DNA from: Thermoguttaceae bacterium
GTDB taxonomy: Bacteria > Planctomycetota > Planctomycetia > Pirellulales > Thermoguttaceae
Assembly (NCBI GenBank): GCA_025060325.1
Contig: JANXBW010000009.1
Location: forward strand, 1-46,911
Direction of reading: 5' to 3'
Length of the DNA stretch: 46,911 nt
The translations under genes and the position numbers were made by a program. Shown one piece after another: positions 36,385-45,682 of the stretch. The first letter of the stretch is position 1. Every line of letters starts with the position of its first letter. Under the pieces are notes generated by a model, which saw nothing but the letters and a program-made list of their open reading frames with translations, ran no database searches and had not been told where the DNA came from.

Positions 36385-39195
36385 ATGAAGGGCCGATGGA
36401 AAGTTCCGGCAGGTTGGCTTGCCCTTTGGGCCATGGTATTGGCCGGGCGTGGGTCTCTTTTCGGTTTTGCTCAGACGTGGACGAATAGCTTTTTAGCAGC
36501 TCCCGAACCGCCTTCCGTTTCCGTCCCTATTGTTGTTGAAAGAGGTGGTGGACCTTGGGGGCCGCCGGCCAGTGCTGGGGCAGGCGAGGACGAACTATTT
36601 TTGCGGGGACTTCGTCACCGTGGACTTTATGAGTTGGCGGAAAGTCACTGCCGGAGGATTCTTGCCGCCAAGGGACTGGATCTTCGGAAAAAGACCGTCA
36701 TAACTGTAGAGCTTGCGTTGACTTTGGCTGATCGGGCCTGTTTGCGGCCGGAGGAACGGGAACGGCTTTTCAAAGAGGCGCAAAAACTGTTGGCCGGCCT
36801 GGAGGGGGAACTTGCGGACACCGGGCTTGGGCTTCTTGTTCGCTTCGAAGAAGCGCGGCTTTATTCAGTTTGGGCACTTGCGGAAAAGGAAGAGCGGTAT
36901 CCACACGCCAAGTCTTCCGCCGAGTGGCAAGTCGTCCACGAATTGCTTAAGCAAGCTGTCGACATTTTAGATAAACTTGTCCCTGCCGTTGAGGAAGCTA
37001 TCCGCAAGGCTGGGACGCGATCGCTCCGGTCGCCGGAAGTGTCGGGCGAGCTTTCCGTTTATCAATTGGCCGAGCTGCAGAAGGCCGCCTTGTTTGAAAA
37101 AGGGCTTTGTCTACTTGCACTTGGTGAAACTTTCCCCGATCAAAGCTTCGATCAGGTGGCCTATTTGGCCCAGGCGGAACAAATTTTTGCCCAGTTAGCC
37201 ACTTTGCCAGACGATCACCCGTGGGCGTGGCCAAGCCGGTTGGCCCAGGTGCAAGCCCTTCGCCTTTTACGCAATTTTGACGAAGCCGAGGTGCGTCTTT
37301 CTCACTGGGAGAAAAGCGATCCCCCAGGCCACCATCTCCCAGCTTTGAAGGCCGAGCGTCTCCGGTTGCTGGTTGCCAAGGGTCAAGTGGACGAAGCAAG
37401 CCAGCTTGCCTTCCGGGTGGGGACGAATGAGCTTGCTCAGTCAGCGGAGCTTGCGCTTGCGAAAATCGAGGTTCTTCTGGCGGCCTGGCGCGTTAATGAA
37501 AAGTCCACGGGTAAGGCCGACGTGGGGCGTTTTTCCGAGGAAATTCGCTTCGTGCTTAGCCATCTGGCTGCCCATCATAGTAAACGGGATCTGCGGCGTG
37601 CCCGGTCGCTTGTGGCGCGGCAGATGCCCGAGCTGGCCAAGGATGATCTGGCGATAGCCGAGCAAGCCGCCGAACACGCTTTTCTTGCCGGGCAATACGG
37701 GCAGGCTTTGGCCGCCTACGATCATACCGTCGAGCTTGCTCTTAAGTCGGGCCACACCGCTCGGGCGTGGGAGCTTGCGCTGGTTGCGGCCAACATTGCG
37801 GCAACGGGCAATCGGCCATTAGCGGCTTGTGGACGTTATCGGGCATTGGCCCTGTGGCAGCCAGAACATCCTAAGGCGGCCGAGATTCATCTCCTGGCTA
37901 TCAGTGAGGCGGCAAAGCTCTTGGGTAAATTGTCCACGGGCGCCCCCAGCAAAAGCGTAGATCGTCCACCGAGTGGCGAAACCCCTGACGCCGGAAATGG
38001 TTTTGGCCCCCTTGCCCCTTTAGTTAACGCGGAGTTTCCCGAACCGCGCTCTCCGGGGGAAGTTCTTGCTCTTTGTTTGCAACTTGTTGATGAGCATTTG
38101 GAGAATTGGCAGGGGGCTCCCTCCGCTGAGACCGTACGAATAGTGCGCGTTCAGCTTTTAAAGGAAACTGGGCAGCTGCTCCAAGCAGCAGAGGCCTTGG
38201 CGGACATTTCGCCAAACTCACCGCAGTTCCGGAAGGCGGTTGATGAATTCCGAGATCTCTTTACACTTTGCTCCGGGAAGCGCTCCGGTTTTGCCGAGAG
38301 CGTTGACTTAGCCAAGCTTGCGGCCGTGGGCGAAAAATGGTTAAGCTTCGACCCCAGCGGCCTTTCCCAGGAACACTTATCAGCTTGGTTAGAAGCGGGG
38401 CTAGTGGTTGCCCGGGTGTACCTCGCGCAAATGCCCCCTCAGTCAAATAAGGCCGAAGCGGTCCTTGCAAGGATCGTCGGCCTTGGCGAAAAGATTCCGC
38501 CGGCGGTAGGCACGGAAATTCAGTGTTTACTTTTGGCGAGCTGCTTTTGGGAGGGCCGCGGCAGCGAGGCCGTAGCCTTGGCCAAGCAACTAGCCGAGCA
38601 AAGCCCCGCGGAATTAACGGTGGTGGCCAGCCAGTTGTGGGATCGCCTGTTAGCGCAGGGTTCTTCGGGCGATGAGTTGCGCTATCGGGTTTTTCTTGAG
38701 GTCACAAATCTTTTGCGAAAACATGCCCCCGATGCGGAGCTTAAACAGAAAGCGGACCTTCTTTGGCTGAGGGCAAATGTGTACACGGGTGGGAGTGCCG
38801 AGGCCATTGCGGAAGCTCGGCGTTTGTTAGCTAACCGACCTGATGACCAGGAGGTAACCCAGCTTTTGGCCCGATTGCTCTTGGCCCAGATTGTTCGTCA
38901 ACTAGGTGCCGGTCATGGACAATTGTCGGCGGAAGGAGTCAAAGAGGCGCGGCAGTTGTGGCGCAAGATAGAATCACAGGCAACTCCTTATTCGGACCAC
39001 TGGTTCCAGGCCAAAGCAGCCCTTGCACTCCTTGCGGTGGCAGAAGGGAATCGCGCTCAAGCCGAGAAGATTGCCCGGCTAGCCCGAATGCTCGATCCCA
39101 AGGGGCAAGGCTTAAAACATCCCGCGGTAGGCGAGCTTCTCCGCTCACTTCCTTCATCGGCCGGTGCACTTGTGGAGAGACTTATCCAGCAGTGA
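36385..39195 (+). CDS. Large secreted helical-repeat (TPR-like) protein
   Basis: About 936 residues. The start at 36385 gives a compact signal peptide (MKGRWKVPAGWLALWAMVLA, cut near FGFAQT); an ATG 36 bases upstream is possible, and neither has a clear ribosome-binding site. The mature part is alpha-helical and rich in Ala, Leu and Glu, with TPR-like pairs such as AEQAAEHAFLAGQYGQALAA and repeated ALxxAxLxL patterns across most of its length. No catalytic motif was seen. Such proteins usually hold partner proteins together; a periplasmic or surface scaffold is inferred. It starts 180 bp after carB on the same strand but is unlikely to be functionally linked. Confidence 0.72.
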   Translation: MKGRWKVPAGWLALWAMVLAGRGSLFGFAQTWTNSFLAAPEPPSVSVPIVVERGGGPWGPPASAGAGEDELFLRGLRHRGLYELAESHCRRILAAKGLDLRKKTVITVELALTLADRACLRPEERERLFKEAQKLLAGLEGELADTGLGLLVRFEEARLYSVWALAEKEERYPHAKSSAEWQVVHELLKQAVDILDKLVPAVEEAIRKAGTRSLRSPEVSGELSVYQLAELQKAALFEKGLCLLALGETFPDQSFDQVAYLAQAEQIFAQLATLPDDHPWAWPSRLAQVQALRLLRNFDEAEVRLSHWEKSDPPGHHLPALKAERLRLLVAKGQVDEASQLAFRVGTNELAQSAELALAKIEVLLAAWRVNEKSTGKADVGRFSEEIRFVLSHLAAHHSKRDLRRARSLVARQMPELAKDDLAIAEQAAEHAFLAGQYGQALAAYDHTVELALKSGHTARAWELALVAANIAATGNRPLAACGRYRALALWQPEHPKAAEIHLLAISEAAKLLGKLSTGAPSKSVDRPPSGETPDAGNGFGPLAPLVNAEFPEPRSPGEVLALCLQLVDEHLENWQGAPSAETVRIVRVQLLKETGQLLQAAEALADISPNSPQFRKAVDEFRDLFTLCSGKRSGFAESVDLAKLAAVGEKWLSFDPSGLSQEHLSAWLEAGLVVARVYLAQMPPQSNKAEAVLARIVGLGEKIPPAVGTEIQCLLLASCFWEGRGSEAVALAKQLAEQSPAELTVVASQLWDRLLAQGSSGDELRYRVFLEVTNLLRKHAPDAELKQKADLLWLRANVYTGGSAEAIAEARRLLANRPDDQEVTQLLARLLLAQIVRQLGAGHGQLSAEGVKEARQLWRKIESQATPYSDHWFQAKAALALLAVAEGNRAQAEKIARLARMLDPKGQGLKHPAVGELLRSLPSSAGALVERLIQQ

Positions 39196-39670
39196 CTGGC
39201 CCGCATTGCGTCACATCTACAGAGGATCTAAAGACGACCATGCGGAAATAAAGCAAGTCTTCCTCTGCGCGCCGAGGCCATCTGCTCGGGACGCGCGGAG
39301 GCTCCGTAGACTTTGCCTATCGGGTCTAGAAAACAGACTTAATGGAAAGCACGAGCAATCTCTGACTAGTGCATGCTATCGTTGACGAAATGCGCTTCCC
39401 CGTTGGGCGTAGGCACATGAGAGAGCTTCGGGATTGAGGAAGAAGGCAAAACGGCCCGTCTGGAGCCCGTGCGGCGATTTCGGCTCCGGTGTCGTCAGCT
39501 TTTTACCCATAAAACCCATCCTCTACCCCCTGGCGGTGAAACGGGCGGAAAAAGTTGCATGCTCGCGGATTATTAGCCGGGGATGAAAGGGGACTTCTGC
39601 GGTTATGTGGATTATATGACCGCGTTACGAATGCATTTGGCTCGGAATTGTTGAGGAATTTGGAAGGCGG
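39196..39670. other. Gene-free convergent spacer
   Basis: 475 bp between the helical-repeat gene and the end of a minus-strand sulfatase. No terminator hairpin with a T-run, gene or repeat recognised. Confidence 0.5.
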
Positions 39671-41086
39671 CTAATTGGCCTGCTGCGCACGGCGGGGCCG
39701 AGCGGTCTTCGGTGCAGGTTGGACAGCGGCAGTGGTTTCACCGGTTAAGGTCCGCCACTCGCTGAGCAAGCGGCGATGCTCTTCCAGGACATTGGTCAAC
39801 TTCGGATCCGCGGCGAGGTTATAGATTTCCTCGGGGTCCTTTTCCATGTCAAAGAGAAGCTCGACGATCTTCCCTGGGGCGGCGGCTAGCCGAATGTATT
39901 TATAGCGTGGTGTACGGACCATGAAGCTGCGACCAATGGCCGGCGTATGGGCGATTTCGCTGACAACGTACTGACGCCACGGTGCCGCTGGGTCTTCGAT
40001 GATTGATCGAAGACTTTGTCCACGTACCTCTGGCGGTGGCTCAATGCCCGCATAGTCGCAGATGGTGGGGAGAACATCCACAGTGGAGACGAGGTGCTCC
40101 CGGTCAATCCGCCCGGCCGGTGTCACCCCTTTCCAGCTTATGATCAGCGGGACGGCCGCTTCGGCGTCGAAAAACATCATTTTTCCGGTCCAGCGGTGAC
40201 ACCCTAGCCCCTCTCCGTGGTCACTTGTGAAGACGACCAGGGTGTTTTCTTCCTGGCCAATTTCCCTTACAGTTTCAAGGAGCCGCCCGATTTGTCTGTC
40301 CACATCTTCCACCATGCGATAGTATGCATAGATATATCGCCGCCAGTGATTCTCATCCCAATGTGGATGTTTAGGGCGGCGCCCAAGAAGCCATTGTGGC
40401 TCGGTTTCAGGGAGCCGGAAGCTTGCCGGCAGCGGCGGCAGTTGGGCATCAGCCGGTGGTCCGTAAAGTGACCAAATCTGGTCAAGGAGCGGACTATCTT
40501 CGCCAGCGGGCAGACAGATGTCATGGGGATTGATAAACGACACGACCAAGTAGAACGGTTTTTCGCGGTTTTGTTTAAGAAAATCGATCGCTGCCTGAAG
40601 AGTCGCCTCATCTACGTCTCGAGCAAGTTTGCCTTGTCGTTTGATGCGATTGAGGACGCTGAAGCCCGGGATGCCCTCGCTGGGATAGGCCGCCGGCAGA
40701 TGCCATTTACCAGCATAGGCTGTCTCGTAACCGGCGGCGCGGAACAATTCCCCGGAAATGGGTATACCTGGGGCGATTGACATGTTGTTGTGGTCTACGC
40801 CAATCTCGTGAGGGAATCGCCCGGTATGGAGACTTGCCCGGCATGGACTGCACAGGGGATAGGAGCAGTACGACTTGGTGAAGTACACTCCGTGGCTAAC
40901 AAGGCGGTCCAAATTGGGGGTTTTCAGCCAGGGATTGCCGACCACACTAGCGGCGTCCACACGTTGCTGGTCAGTAGTTACAATCAAAACGTTGGGGCGT
41001 TTTGGGGCTTTGGCGAGAGTATTGTCCGCGGCCGTCGCCGACGAAACGAGTGTGGTCAGCACGGTGAGGACACACAAGCGCTTCAT
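39671..41086 (-). CDS. Exported sulfatase, CSPCR active site
   Basis: 471 residues. A GGAG site precedes the ATG. The signal peptide MKRLCVLTVLTTLVSSATAA is followed by the alkaline-phosphatase-like sulfatase fold: metal-binding Asp39-Gln40 in VLIVTTDQQR (Gln in the second position, as in many choline- and glycan-sulfatase-like members), catalytic Cys79 in PLCSPCRASLHTG to be modified to formylglycine, GKWHLP and FTSDHGEGLG. The C-terminal ~20 residues are Pro/Arg/Ala-rich. It lies downstream of a second sulfatase gene on the same strand (232 bp gap), so the pair may act on one sulfated glycan. Substrate unknown. Confidence 0.92.
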   Translation of the reverse strand: MKRLCVLTVLTTLVSSATAADNTLAKAPKRPNVLIVTTDQQRVDAASVVGNPWLKTPNLDRLVSHGVYFTKSYCSYPLCSPCRASLHTGRFPHEIGVDHNNMSIAPGIPISGELFRAAGYETAYAGKWHLPAAYPSEGIPGFSVLNRIKRQGKLARDVDEATLQAAIDFLKQNREKPFYLVVSFINPHDICLPAGEDSPLLDQIWSLYGPPADAQLPPLPASFRLPETEPQWLLGRRPKHPHWDENHWRRYIYAYYRMVEDVDRQIGRLLETVREIGQEENTLVVFTSDHGEGLGCHRWTGKMMFFDAEAAVPLIISWKGVTPAGRIDREHLVSTVDVLPTICDYAGIEPPPEVRGQSLRSIIEDPAAPWRQYVVSEIAHTPAIGRSFMVRTPRYKYIRLAAAPGKIVELLFDMEKDPEEIYNLAADPKLTNVLEEHRRLLSEWRTLTGETTAAVQPAPKTARPRRAQQAN

Positions 41087-41318
41087 GGTACAAGGCTCCT
41101 TACAGCGGCAAGAAAGCTTGAAGCCATCGACTTAACAGACGTTAGGCTCCGCCGGTTTATCCGGGGGCTAGGGCTTGCAGAATCTTTTGGCGTGAGTTTC
41201 GGCTTGAACTTCGAAACGGTTTTTTTTCATCTGGTGGATCAGGGGGCCGAAACAGAAGCTGCCGGCCGATGCGTTTACGCCTGTGTTGGAAGCGGCACTT
41301 ACGCCTACGACAGCCAAT

Positions 41319-42743
41319 CTATGGTGCAGCCTGAGCTTGAGCGCGGCGACGGGGCCGGTTGGCAGGCCTTCTTGGATCGGCCGCGGCAGCCGTCATCCCG
41401 TCAGCAAGCATTTGGTCAAGTTCAGCGGGACGGACCCCTTCGTACTTTTTAAACACAGCGCTTAAGGTGCGATAGGCCGCGGCCGCGTCGCCTTCTAATT
41501 GATCTACGCGTAGCGCACGAGTTTCCTCCGGATCGGACTCCAGGTCATAGAAGCGTCCGTCTTTGTAAAGCTTCCACCGTTGATTGAAGACAAATTCGCT
41601 CACCGACAAGTCCGCACTTTGTCGCGGTGAATACCAGCAGTAGATCCACTGGCGGGGTTGGCCGGGCTTGCCCCGCAACTGAGGCCAAAAGCTTCGGCCG
41701 TCTAAGGTAAGCTCCGGCGGGATGGGAACTCCGGCGGCCTCGCAGATCGTGGGCAAGATATCTGTGCTATCGACTAAATCGGTACACACCTTGCCTGCGA
41801 CAACGGTTCCTGGCCAGTTGACGATCAAAGGCACACGCATACCTGCTCGGGTGGTCAGCCCCTTGCCGCCGGCTACTTCTATGCCCCGCCACTGGGAGCG
41901 GATGCCTCGGCCTGTGCCATTGTCGGCCGTAAAGAGAAGCATTGTCTGCTCCCGCAGGCCCAAAGCATCTAAGTGATCCACCAGCTTACCGATCAATTTG
42001 TCCATGTACTGCACCATTTCGCCAAAATGGCGAGGATGGCGATTGACCTCCTCACCGAAAGCGCGGGGATCCCAATCGGGGCTATCGGGGGTGGGCTGAT
42101 ACGGAGCGTGCGTCAACGTGAGCGAGTAGTAAAGCAGAAAAGGCTTGTCTTTGTGCCGGCTGATAAAATCGCAGGCGAATTGATGCAGAAGGTCCGGCCC
42201 ATATTGCCCGTCAACATAGTCAACCTCCTTGCCCATAATTTCCAAACCGGGGTTGGCATAACGCGGAGGCCGACGGGTGTGTTGCCATAAGTAGTATTCC
42301 TGGAACCCCATTCGCCGCGGGAGGTCCACCTCCCGACCCAGTTGCCATTTGCCTACCATCGCCGTGGCGTAGCCGGCTTTCTCAAACAAGTGGGCAAAGG
42401 TGGTCACTCGTGGATCAATTTGGCCAAAACGGATGTAATTCCGGGCGTTGGACTGGCCGGTCATCAGCTGGATACGGGTGGGTGTACACAAAGGCAACGC
42501 GTAACAATGCTCAAATCGCATGCCGGTAGCAGCCAGCTGATCAAGCCGCGGCGTCCGGTAGGACTGCCCACCGTTGGCTCCGATTGTCTCAAAACCCAGA
42601 TCGTCCGCCAGGATGAGGACGATGTTCGGGCGCTTACCGGGCGGCTGCTCCTGCCCGAATGCACTGGCAAGCGCAGCGATTTCGGCAAGAAGCACTCCCC
42701 AGGCAGACAAAGCGGTGGGTAAGGCAGACCATAAACGATTCAT
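41319..42743 (-). CDS. Exported sulfatase, CTPTR active site
   Basis: 474 residues. The start at 42743 (MNRLW) follows GGGAG; the signal peptide ([20 protein letters not shown]) ends near residue 32. The motifs are [14 protein letters not shown] for the metal site, catalytic Cys86 in [19 protein letters not shown] and FTADNGTG. The C-terminal tail is Ala/Arg/Pro-rich, like its downstream neighbour's, but the two are clearly different subfamilies (Asp-Asp against Asp-Gln in the metal site). The 232-bp gap to the next sulfatase has a run of eight T (41220-41227) but no clear hairpin. Confidence 0.92.
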   Translation of the reverse strand: MNRLWSALPTALSAWGVLLAEIAALASAFGQEQPPGKRPNIVLILADDLGFETIGANGGQSYRTPRLDQLAATGMRFEHCYALPLCTPTRIQLMTGQSNARNYIRFGQIDPRVTTFAHLFEKAGYATAMVGKWQLGREVDLPRRMGFQEYYLWQHTRRPPRYANPGLEIMGKEVDYVDGQYGPDLLHQFACDFISRHKDKPFLLYYSLTLTHAPYQPTPDSPDWDPRAFGEEVNRHPRHFGEMVQYMDKLIGKLVDHLDALGLREQTMLLFTADNGTGRGIRSQWRGIEVAGGKGLTTRAGMRVPLIVNWPGTVVAGKVCTDLVDSTDILPTICEAAGVPIPPELTLDGRSFWPQLRGKPGQPRQWIYCWYSPRQSADLSVSEFVFNQRWKLYKDGRFYDLESDPEETRALRVDQLEGDAAAAYRTLSAVFKKYEGVRPAELDQMLADGMTAAAADPRRPANRPRRRAQAQAAP

Positions 42744-42866
42744 GGGCAGTCTCCCAACCGGCAAACGTTGATGAAAGCTTAAGGAGCCGAAAGTCGTGGG
42801 GAGCTTCCACTCTAAGCTGGGCGGGATTGGCGTCGGAGAACGGGCGTGTCTTCGCCACGGATCCGG

Positions 42867-43334
42867 TTAGCTAGTTTGCCCGGGTGCCGTAGGATTTCGC
42901 ACAGCGCTTGGGGCATTAAGATCGATATGCTCGGCGATCCATCGCTCAAGTTCTTCCCAATCAACCGGCGGCAGTTCAGAGAGGTCCGGCCGAAGATTGG
43001 CCGCCCCTTTGATGTACACATGCTGGATTTCGTGGGCAGGCTTATCTGTATTCCAATGAATGAGAATGCGGATGCATCGCCGCAAGGAACCGGGCACATC
43101 CAGTTCGTGGAAGCACATCAGGGCGACATTGGTCCAGCCGAGCTGCCGAGCCGCCAGTGCCGGGAATTCCGCATTTAAATCAGTGGTGGTTGTAAAAATC
43201 ACACTGGCGACATCTTCCGGCTTAATGCCGTTGCGGCGGATCATGAGGGCAAGGAGCTGCCGAGTGGCCTCAAGAATGGCCTCCCGCGTGTTGGCATCGG
43301 CGGTAGTGGCTCCGCGAACACCTCGGCACGGCAT
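42867..43334 (-). CDS. aroH: Chorismate mutase, AroH (monofunctional) type
   Basis: Converts chorismate to prephenate on the way to phenylalanine and tyrosine. 155 residues, alignable from end to end with Bacillus subtilis AroH. Active-site residues line up: Arg7 (RGVRGATT), Arg63, Cys74, Glu77 ([10 protein letters not shown]), Arg89 (RRCIRIL) and Tyr107 ([15 protein letters not shown]), one less than the Bacillus numbers after residue 63. About 25 extra residues trail the Bacillus C-terminus. The neighbours are unrelated sulfatases; other shikimate genes are absent. Confidence 0.95.
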   Translation of the reverse strand: MPCRGVRGATTADANTREAILEATRQLLALMIRRNGIKPEDVASVIFTTTTDLNAEFPALAARQLGWTNVALMCFHELDVPGSLRRCIRILIHWNTDKPAHEIQHVYIKGAANLRPDLSELPPVDWEELERWIAEHIDLNAPSAVRNPTAPGQTS

Positions 43335-44009
43335 GAGCGACTTGTCGCCTCGTGGTTGGGCAAGTAGTTACCTTGACTTCCTTTGATTCACGCCCGGGAA
43401 TCTTCCACTCGGAAGCCAGCAGAACGAACACCGTTCGAACGGCCAGATTGCGGAAACGAGTCAGCGATTCTTGATTGTAACGTGACAAGACCCGTGAAGG
43501 TATCAGATTTCCCGGCGCCTAATCCGGCTAAGAGATCGCCTTGGGAATTTGGCCGGAAATTACCGGGCTATGCTCAGTGTGAACTCCACCGCATGAGGGA
43601 GGCGAGAGGTTTACCACCACACTAGCGGACGGGAAACGCACCGCAACACGTGCCGCACCGGCAATAGAAAAGGCCCCCTCAACAAATTTGCTAGCTTAGT
43701 TTCCTGGGCTGGTGTCAGGTACCTAAGTTGGGGGCCGGTGGCCGGGGCTTGCCCGAATAGGGTCGGCCGGGAAACTCCCCGAAGAGCGCCGATCCGCGAC
43801 CTTAACACTTTGTGGATTGCCGGAGGACCAAGAATCGCTCCGGAGCAAGCCCGGTCCTTAAGGAAAAAACCTCCCCGGGTTCGGGGGAGGTTCTTCCCTT
43901 TGGGCACCAAGGATGGCCCCTGGTTGCCGACTTATCTGATTACGGGGTGCCCTGTAAGGGCATCGGCCGCGTAGCGCCAGGGGCTAACAGGTTGCCAGGC
44001 TTACTGACG
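43335..44009. other. Gap between pseudopilin and aroH
   Basis: 675 bp with a minus-strand terminator at 43863-43893 belonging to the pseudopilin gene. Left of it must lie the aroH promoter; I see no convincing match. No gene recognised. Confidence 0.5.
43863..43893 (-). terminator. Rho-independent terminator after the pseudopilin gene
   Basis: AACCTCCCC and GGGGAGGTT form a perfect 9-bp stem with a seven-base loop; on the minus strand it runs into six T. It lies about 117 bp past the pseudopilin stop. Confidence 0.88.
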
Positions 44010-44510
44010 TCAACGCGACCGAAAGAATTCCGGATTGTTCGGGTAGATAGCCCCGGTTGTTGGATCGTACTGCCAACCGCCGCCCGCGTCAGCTGGGGCA
44101 GTTGGCACCTGCCCGGGATTGGCCACCGCGACAACTCGATTCTTACCGTCATAGGGATTGGGGGGCAAAGCTTGTTGAATGTACGGCCCGTAGGGGTAGT
44201 TTGGTCCCGGCGGACCGATCTCCCCTTGCGCATTGGTGGCGCTCGTCAGCTGAGGTAAGTCGTTGTTGGTCAGTTGGGGCGGGCGACCAAAGTGCTGCGC
44301 TTTGTAAAGCTCAATCTGTGAACGAAGCGTGTGCAGGTTGAATTGCAGGGCGCTAGCCCGGGCGTCTTCGGTCGAGCTGGCAAATTGCGGAATAACCACC
44401 GCCGCCAAGATCGCCATGATCACCACGACGATCAACACCTCGATGAGACTTAAGGCTCGACGCACCCACCGTTTTTTGGCAGTGCGAGTAACTGATTGGC
44501 AGCGTCCCAT
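44010..44510 (-). CDS. GspG-like type II secretion/type IV pseudopilin
   Basis: 166 residues, with AAAGGG nine bases before the ATG. A basic leader (MGRCQSVTRTAKKRWVRRA) precedes a prepilin helix LSLIEVLIVVVIMAILAAVV, then PQFASSTEDARASALQFNLHTLRSQIELYKAQHFGRPP, typical of the major pseudopilin group. The residue before the cut site is Ala, not Gly, and Leu replaces Phe at +1, while Glu5 is kept. The C-terminal half is Pro/Asn/Gly-rich (PNYPYGPYIQQALPPNPYDGK). No secretion-system genes are adjacent, so it probably works with a system encoded elsewhere. Confidence 0.88.
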   Translation of the reverse strand: MGRCQSVTRTAKKRWVRRALSLIEVLIVVVIMAILAAVVIPQFASSTEDARASALQFNLHTLRSQIELYKAQHFGRPPQLTNNDLPQLTSATNAQGEIGPPGPNYPYGPYIQQALPPNPYDGKNRVVAVANPGQVPTAPADAGGGWQYDPTTGAIYPNNPEFFRSR

Positions 44511-45682
44511 ACGAAGAGACCCTTTCTCTGCTGGGGCTTGCGTTTAAAACGTTCCTACTTCTATCCGGTACGCCTTTAACCGATCATGCGGGCCGAGGGA
44601 TAGCCCGGTCATTTCCACTGAAGTGCCCCAACTTTAGGCCGGCTTGACTACCTGCGCCCGCTTATTGACTCGTGGCCCGTCGAGCCGGTCTCAATCCCGT
44701 TGACACGCGGGGTTCGTGTGCCCAGCATTTAAACCCGCGCTCTTACCGCCGGTCTGGGATAATCTCACGCCCGAGTCCAACTCCCGCTTTGCAAAGTCCT
44801 TCTTCCCTTTGGGGTCCCCGAGAACTAGTTGTGTGCTTCGTCAACAGGAAGGGCATCCCGAGCGGCGATACCCCCTCGGCACTTGAGAAGGACTTTGGTG
44901 AGTTGTCCTCAGGGATCTTCACCCAAACTCGTAGGTCACAGTTTGAGTGAAGTCAAATGATGCTCGGAGATCTCGGTAATGATGCTCGGAGATCTCGGGG
45001 GAGAACTTTCCCCGCGAATCGGGGTAATGTGCTCGCTTTCGGAGGGAAGCGCGCCCGGCGCCTTATCTGCCGGGAGACAAGTCCCCAAATAACCTAGCCG
45101 ACAACCAGGAAGCCTCTTACGGCCAAATGAAAGGCGCAAAGATCAAATGTGCTCGACCGGAATTCACCCGGAAGCAATGGGGCCGCTTGGGGGGCTTTAA
45201 GTCAGGGGGCTTTTCCTAACTAATGGGGCCGGCGAAACGGTGCAGCCTTACGGGGCACTCGGCTAATCGGGGCTCTACCGGATAGTTGCACGCCGGGCTT
45301 CTTGGACGGATTGGTCAGCCCGAACTTGTCCGGGAAGGTACTTGGGGGTAGGGACCTGCCGGCCCGCTCGGCGGTAGCAGATCTCGCCCAACAACTCGTC
45401 AAAGTTTGCGTAGTTGTCAAACTCTGCTTCTCCGCGAAGGTCGCTTATTCCGGACGCGCAAAGCCGTTCAGTCAAGCAAGCTTAACTCTTGGACCGATCC
45501 AAAAAACAAGGGGCACCGGTGTTCCTGCCCGCCCGTTGGGAGGTATGCGCCTCGGAGGAAAGTTTGAGGAATTAGCTAAAGGGGGTTGGCTAGGGAGGTC
45601 GAACCTACCTGAGAGGAACCACCCACCCCAGATCGGACACAATTTTCCGCCAGGTACCATTCCGCGCTGAAGGAGGCATGAG
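44511..45682. other. Gene-free divergent spacer before the YTV gene
   Basis: About 1.17 kb that must hold promoters for the pseudopilin (minus) and YTV-repeat (plus) genes. It contains a two-copy 22-bp tandem repeat (44956-44999). Open frames such as 45302-45670 lack a ribosome-binding site and protein-like composition. The right end has the AGGAGG site of the YTV gene. Confidence 0.5.
44956..44999. repeat. Two-copy 22-bp tandem repeat
   Basis: Two adjacent units sharing 21 of 22 bases (AATGATGCTCGGAGATCTCG core), each containing GAGATCTC, an 8-bp palindrome. Midway in a divergent intergenic region; could be paired operators. Confidence 0.7.

Noticed and set aside
32914-39195. carB and the helical-repeat gene as a functional operon
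   Set aside because: Same strand and only 180 bp apart, but there is no functional relation and the second gene has its own secreted architecture; treated as coincidence.
40790-41452. 220-codon plus-strand open frame
   Set aside because: Mostly antisense to two sulfatase genes and the gap between them; no family signature.
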